Source: an uncultured Litorivicinus sp. (GTDB taxonomy: Bacteria > Pseudomonadota > Gammaproteobacteria > Pseudomonadales > Litorivicinaceae). Taken from it: a stretch of DNA of 10,082 bases. The notes under the pieces are model-generated. The model made no database searches and was not told where the DNA came from. It worked only from the letters and a program-made list of their open reading frames with translations. This document shows positions 6,537-10,082 of this stretch, in pieces; within the stretch, counting starts at the first letter, position 1, and every line of letters starts with the position of its first letter. The DNA lies in contig CALKMT010000053.1 in assembly GCA_938091715.1 (NCBI GenBank), positions 1 to 10,082 of the forward strand, given 5' to 3'. Both the position numbers and the translations under genes were made by a program.

Positions 6537-8257
6537 CTAACCGCCGCGGGGAAGTCGACAGCAAAGGTGGTGCCCGCCGCCGTGCTGTCATGGATACGGA
6601 TTTCCCCGCCCAGACTTTCTGCCGCTCGGCGCACCATGGCCAAGCCCAGTCCGTCTTGTTCCTGCAACTTTCCGCCGGCCAATTTGCCAAAGACCGAAAA
6701 GACTTGTTCCCAATTGTGGATCGGAATTCCCGGTCCATCATCCTGACAATACAAGGTCACCCAATCACCGGATTGTGCAGTCCACAGCTTGATGTGCCCT
6801 TGCTCTCGGTGGTGATGCTTGACCGCATTCATCATCAGGTTACGGATGATCAACTCAACCAGGGCGGCTGGCGCCTGAATGCGGTGTTCCAGTTGCGCTT
6901 CCCAGGTAAAGCCGTCAATGACGTAAATCGCGGCCATCGACTGCACCAGTGGGTTCAGATCGACCCGCTCGGACTTGGAATCCGAACGACCGATACGGGA
7001 ATACTGCAACAACCCCTTCAACATTCGATCCAGCGAAGACGAAAGATCTTGAATGCGAACCAGGTGGCTGCGACTTTCTGGGTCGATCTCCTCTAAGTCT
7101 TCCAACAGAATGCCGGTGTACTGGCCGATCGCCCGCAAGGGCGAACGCAAATCATGCGCCGCGGCATAGGCAAAGGCGTCTAGGTCGCGGTTACTGCGGC
7201 TAAGCTTTTCAGCCTCAAGCTCTAGCAAAGCCTTGGCCTGCTGTTCTTGCGCCAACTGACGCTGAGTCGACAGCTGCTCAGACACTTGGGCTCGCCAGGT
7301 GCGATGAGCAAAGTATCCAATCGGCACGGCGAACAAGAACCAAAGGCCGATCGACAGGCCAAAGTAGCGCCAACGAATCTGGCTCACTTGCTCGGCGGGC
7401 AGCAAGCGAATCAGGCTGAGCTGCGGCCCTTGGACATCGGGCGCCACCGCACTCCAATCCACCGGCGCCCAGGACAATAGACCGATGGTGGTCACCTCGG
7501 CGCCGTCGGGTGTTTGGCCCAATCGATCGATCACGCCGCTGGGCAATCCCAGTGCGTCGGTGCCCTGATCTAACTGCAATCCCCAGGGACTGCCCACGCC
7601 CGGCGTTACAATCCACTGGCCTTGTTGATCCAACATCCCGACCTGCTCCCGGGACTCGGCAGACCGATAGACCTCCTCGATTAACGGCTGAGCGTTGTAG
7701 TTCAGGATCAGAAAACCCCGGTCTTGATTCAGCGGCGAGGCGACACGGAAGGTGGGTTTAAACGGACGTTCAACCTGTCCATTTTCCTCGTTCAAATCGA
7801 TTGTCGACAGCCAAAGGGTGGAATCCGATAACCCCGTAATCGCCTGGTAATAGTCGCGATCTGACTTGTCCTGCAATTGCTCGTCGGTCAGTGCCACGAC
7901 GCTGCGAGGGGTGCGATCCACACGGACTTGCTCCAGACCCGAGGCATCAATCCAGCGCGCCTGGATAATCGCCGGATCCAAACGCATCAGGGTAGTAAAG
8001 ACGTCTTCCAAAGCCTGTTTGGTCGGGACATTGTCCGCCCGTAATACTTCGACCCGGGGGTCATCGCGCAGTCGGTCCAGTTGCGACAGCGCCCGGCCCA
8101 ATTGGTTGGACACAAACATCGCCGATACGGTGTCCCGGCGCTGCTGCTCGGATCCCAGTGCGCTTAACTGGGCATCGCTTTGCGCCTGGGCAATCCACAA
8201 CGCCAGCGCCAGGGTCACGCCAGCCCCGGCGAGTACCACGCGGGTCCAGGTAATCAT
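6533..8257 (-). CDS. Membrane-bound sensor histidine kinase with Cache-like periplasmic domain
   Basis: A 574-residue two-component sensor kinase. An N-terminal membrane segment (about 5-24) precedes a large periplasmic region (about 25-297) with SDRDYYQAI (132-140), a pattern common in Cache-type small-ligand sensors. A second membrane segment (about 298-316) is followed by a coiled-coil-like, Gln/Glu-rich linker (about 325-358). The HisKA H-box is AYAAAHDLRSPLRAI, with predicted phospho-acceptor H368. The ATPase domain has the N-box around N473/N477 (RNLMMNAVKHH), G1 DDGPGIP (506-512), an F-box near 519-524 and G2 GLGLA (536-540). The kinase therefore looks complete; no receiver domain is fused and no response regulator is in the window. 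The ATG at 8257 overlaps the glycerate kinase stop (ATGA), which favours coupling over an upstream in-frame ATG at 8338 that would add 27 non-hydrophobic residues. The ligand is unknown. Confidence 0.9.
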   Translation of the reverse strand: MITWTRVVLAGAGVTLALALWIAQAQSDAQLSALGSEQQRRDTVSAMFVSNQLGRALSQLDRLRDDPRVEVLRADNVPTKQALEDVFTTLMRLDPAIIQARWIDASGLEQVRVDRTPRSVVALTDEQLQDKSDRDYYQAITGLSDSTLWLSTIDLNEENGQVERPFKPTFRVASPLNQDRGFLILNYNAQPLIEEVYRSAESREQVGMLDQQGQWIVTPGVGSPWGLQLDQGTDALGLPSGVIDRLGQTPDGAEVTTIGLLSWAPVDWSAVAPDVQGPQLSLIRLLPAEQVSQIRWRYFGLSIGLWFLFAVPIGYFAHRTWRAQVSEQLSTQRQLAQEQQAKALLELEAEKLSRSNRDLDAFAYAAAHDLRSPLRAIGQYTGILLEDLEEIDPESRSHLVRIQDLSSSLDRMLKGLLQYSRIGRSDSKSERVDLNPLVQSMAAIYVIDGFTWEAQLEHRIQAPAALVELIIRNLMMNAVKHHHREQGHIKLWTAQSGDWVTLYCQDDGPGIPIHNWEQVFSVFGKLAGGKLQEQDGLGLAMVRRAAESLGGEIRIHDSTAAGTTFAVDFPAAVS

Positions 8258-9525
8258 TGGACTAGGATCGCTCGGAAATCGTTGACGTTCGTTTGCGTCG
8301 GGCCGGTCACCACTGCATCGCCCAGGGCGGCAAACCATCCGTGCCCGTCATTGTCCTCGATGGCCCGTCGAACCGGATAGCCCAACTGATCAGCACGGCT
8401 AAGCGAAGTGGCATCTATCGCCCCCCCGGCGATGGGGTCAGCTCCATCTACGCCGTCGGTATCGCACGCCATCGCGCTCACCCCACTCAGCCCGTTCAAC
8501 GATTCGGCCAAACTCATTAAAAACTGCACGTTGCGTCCCCCACGCCCCCGCCCGGTCACCCGAACCGATGTCTCGCCACCGGACAAGATCAAGGCCGGCC
8601 GAGAAACCGGCCGGTTGTATTGATGGATCTGACGGGTGATGCCGGCCAGTACCTTGGCGGTCTCGTTGGCATCGCCCTCGATAAATGCGCCCAGATTCAA
8701 AACGTTTAGCCCCGCCTGCTCGGCCTGTTGCTGGGCAATGGATAGGCTTTGTTCCGGCGTTGCGATCAGGCGAAAGTCCCCGTCGGCCTGGCGCGATTGG
8801 AGCGATGGGTCCGCAAGAAATTCCCGCAACGCCGCACTGGGTTGAATTTGGAACCGATCCAATAGCCCCTGAACCTGAGCGTTCGAAGTCGGGTTGGAGA
8901 CCGTCGGACCACTGCCGATGTCGGCGGGTACATCACCCGTCACGTCAGAAATAGCCAGGGTGGTGATGGGCGCCGCACAGGCCTGGGCCAATCGTCCGCC
9001 AGCCACTTTCGAAATGCAGCGCCGTACTGCGTTTAGCTCGGCGATGTTGGCCCCACCGTTCAGCATCGATTGGGTGATGTTTTGCAGCTCACTTAACGCA
9101 ACGCGATCCGGTGGCGTGGCAATCAGCGACGACGCCCCCCCGGATAGTAAGAAAATCACCTGATCCTGGGGCTGAACCCGGGCCAGTTCGCGCAACAAGG
9201 CGTTGCCCGCGTCGCAGGACGCCTGGGATGGAATCGGATGCGTCCCCGCGTGATAAGAAATGCATTTTAGGCCTGGATTCTGATCCGCCGGGCCGACCAC
9301 CAACCCCTGATAGGCACCGGCATACTGTTGCTCGAACACCTGGGCCATGCGACCCGCGGCTTTGCCCGCACCAAACACCCAAACCGGACGGGATGGGTCC
9401 AAATCCAAGTGTGGGGGCAGGCAATGCAGGGGGTCCGCGGCGTTTACCGCGGCCCGAAAAAGATCGAGTAACTGGGAATTCATCGGGGGAGTTTGGACTA
9501 AGCGCGAGACGGCATCAAACTTCAT
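8254..9525 (-). CDS. Glycerate 2-kinase, MOFRL family (GckA/TtuD type)
   Basis: A cytosolic enzyme that phosphorylates D-glycerate at O2 with ATP, giving 2-phosphoglycerate and feeding glyoxylate- or tartrate-derived carbon into glycolysis. The 423-residue protein has the family length. The N-terminal domain shows VFGAGKAAGRMA (50-61), THPIPS (95-100), LLSGGASSL (126-134), LNAVRRCISKVAGGRLA (164-180) and SDVTGDVPADIGSGPT (193-208). The C-terminal MOFRL domain has LSGGETSVRVTGRGRGGRN and DTDGVDG. Two starts are possible. ATG 9525 lies inside the end of the GGDEF gene, with a GGAA just before it, and gives an 11-nt overlap. ATG 9483 gives MNSQLLDLFRAAVNAADP, nearer the usual N-terminus but without a ribosome site. 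The kinase stop overlaps the sensor kinase ATG, so the three genes form one operon. gckA, ttuD and glxK are used for related enzymes, so no symbol is given. Confidence 0.9.
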   Translation of the reverse strand: MKFDAVSRLVQTPPMNSQLLDLFRAAVNAADPLHCLPPHLDLDPSRPVWVFGAGKAAGRMAQVFEQQYAGAYQGLVVGPADQNPGLKCISYHAGTHPIPSQASCDAGNALLRELARVQPQDQVIFLLSGGASSLIATPPDRVALSELQNITQSMLNGGANIAELNAVRRCISKVAGGRLAQACAAPITTLAISDVTGDVPADIGSGPTVSNPTSNAQVQGLLDRFQIQPSAALREFLADPSLQSRQADGDFRLIATPEQSLSIAQQQAEQAGLNVLNLGAFIEGDANETAKVLAGITRQIHQYNRPVSRPALILSGGETSVRVTGRGRGGRNVQFLMSLAESLNGLSGVSAMACDTDGVDGADPIAGGAIDATSLSRADQLGYPVRRAIEDNDGHGWFAALGDAVVTGPTQTNVNDFRAILVQ

Positions 9526-10082
9526 TAATTTCCATGGTCAGGCGGTTCTTGCCGTTTCGCTTTGAGCGATACATAGCCGAGTCGGCCCGTCGCAATAATT
9601 GACCCAGGGTTTCACCGGGTTCGGCCATTGCGGCGCCAATGCTGGCGGACAGGATGCTGCGGTGATCGGCCACCTGGAATGGCACCATGATGGCTTGGCG
9701 AACCCGTTCGGCCACCGCCCGAACCTCGTCGCTGTGGTTCAGCTGGGTGCACAAGATAACGAATTCATCCCCGCCAATCCGCGCCACGCAATCCGACACT
9801 CGGGCGGACTCCAGCAGGCGATCGGCGACCTGCACCAGTACCTGGGTCGCCCACCTCGTGCCCCAAGGTGTCGTTGATCGGCTTAAAGGCGTCCAAATCG
9901 ATCAGCAACAGACCGATACGAATATCCGCCTGGCGCGCGTGCAGTCCACTTAAGCGTTCAAAGGATTGCTCTAGAAAGCGCCGATTGGGTCTCAACCGAT
10001 GGGCTCTGTCTTTTTTCGTTTTTGTTGAAGCAAAGCAATGTGAATTAATGCGACAAGTCCCACTAACATTGTCGAGACACCA
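9515..10082 (-). pseudogene. GGDEF diguanylate cyclase, frame-disrupted and cut by the window edge
   Basis: The translated pieces make up most of a GGDEF domain, which makes cyclic-di-GMP from two GTP. Frame 1 (to about 9847) has PNRRFLEQSFERL, then LLLIDLDAFKPINDTLGHEVGD, the usual FD/ND metal-binding part. The frame then changes by one base near 9844-9846 (plus-strand GGG). Frame 2 (9515-9843) continues as VLVQVADRLLES, then RVSDCVARIGGDEFVIL, with an intact RxxD inhibitory I-site five residues before GGDEF, and finally SIGAA and ADSAMYRSKRNGKNR. Dropping one base would restore GHEVGDQVLVQVADRL, as expected for the family. Upstream, a hydrophobic stretch followed by KRKK (MLVGLVALIHIALL, from 10069) is in the frame of the second piece, not the first, suggesting a second, opposite shift. 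The LTGL motif before NRR is poorly preserved. Real mutation or sequencing error cannot be told apart. It overlaps the glycerate kinase gene by 11 nt. Confidence 0.75.

Noticed and set aside
8258..8338. 27-residue N-terminal extension of the sensor kinase from ATG 8338
   Set aside because: It lies wholly within the glycerate kinase gene, is not hydrophobic, and would put residues before an otherwise proper N-terminal membrane segment; the ATGA overlap at 8257 is the better start.
9841..9852. Programmed ribosomal frameshift in the GGDEF gene
   Set aside because: No slippery heptamer, in-frame stop, rare-codon pause or downstream pseudoknot is evident at the switch; a one-base indel explains it more simply.
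1..10082. Mobile elements, CRISPR arrays, tRNA or rRNA genes, phage or defence systems
   Set aside because: No transposase or integrase motifs, no regularly spaced direct repeats, no tRNA- or rRNA-like sequence and no toxin-antitoxin or restriction genes were seen on either strand.

Overview
The window reads as chromosomal DNA of a free-living gammaproteobacterium. It is fairly GC-rich by eye, gene-dense, and made of housekeeping and signalling genes of gammaproteobacterial type: LeuA, CspA, DeaD/CsdA and RhlE helicases, and a HolD-like protein. No insertion sequence, CRISPR array, tRNA, rRNA or phage gene is visible. The genus cannot be fixed from the sequence alone; a marine Oceanospirillales- or Pseudomonas-like lineage is my guess.

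Left part (1-2121, minus strand). leuA (2-isopropylmalate synthase) is followed after 8 nt by a partial gene whose layout resembles the HolD-like (DNA polymerase III psi) proteins of pseudomonads. The leuA upstream region holds a 33-codon ORF with five leucines in its last 11 codons. It ends in a small hairpin followed by a U-rich tract, so it is a candidate leucine leader/attenuator.

Centre (2165-6536). This is an RNA-metabolism and cold-adaptation block. A CspA-family gene and a DeaD/CsdA-type DEAD-box helicase lie on the minus strand, each with its own intrinsic terminator. Divergent from deaD, on the plus strand, are a YtoQ-family gene of unknown function, a terminator, and rhlE, a second DEAD-box helicase. 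RNA chaperone and RNA helicases probably cooperate in unwinding mRNA and rRNA at low temperature.

Right part (6533-10082, minus strand). A tightly overlapping set runs leftward: a GGDEF diguanylate cyclase gene (broken in frame, and cut by the window edge), a MOFRL-family glycerate 2-kinase (11-nt overlap), and a membrane sensor histidine kinase (ATGA overlap). The kinase stop codon overlaps the rhlE stop codon. The GGDEF gene keeps GGDEF and the RxxD inhibitory site, but its reading frame changes inside the domain and probably once more upstream in the opposite sense. It is either a compensated or decayed gene or a sequencing artefact.

Most of the window is ordinary. The points worth a second look are the leuA leader ORF, the frame changes in the GGDEF gene, and the coupling of a metabolic kinase to two signalling genes. 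I see no convincing undescribed system.
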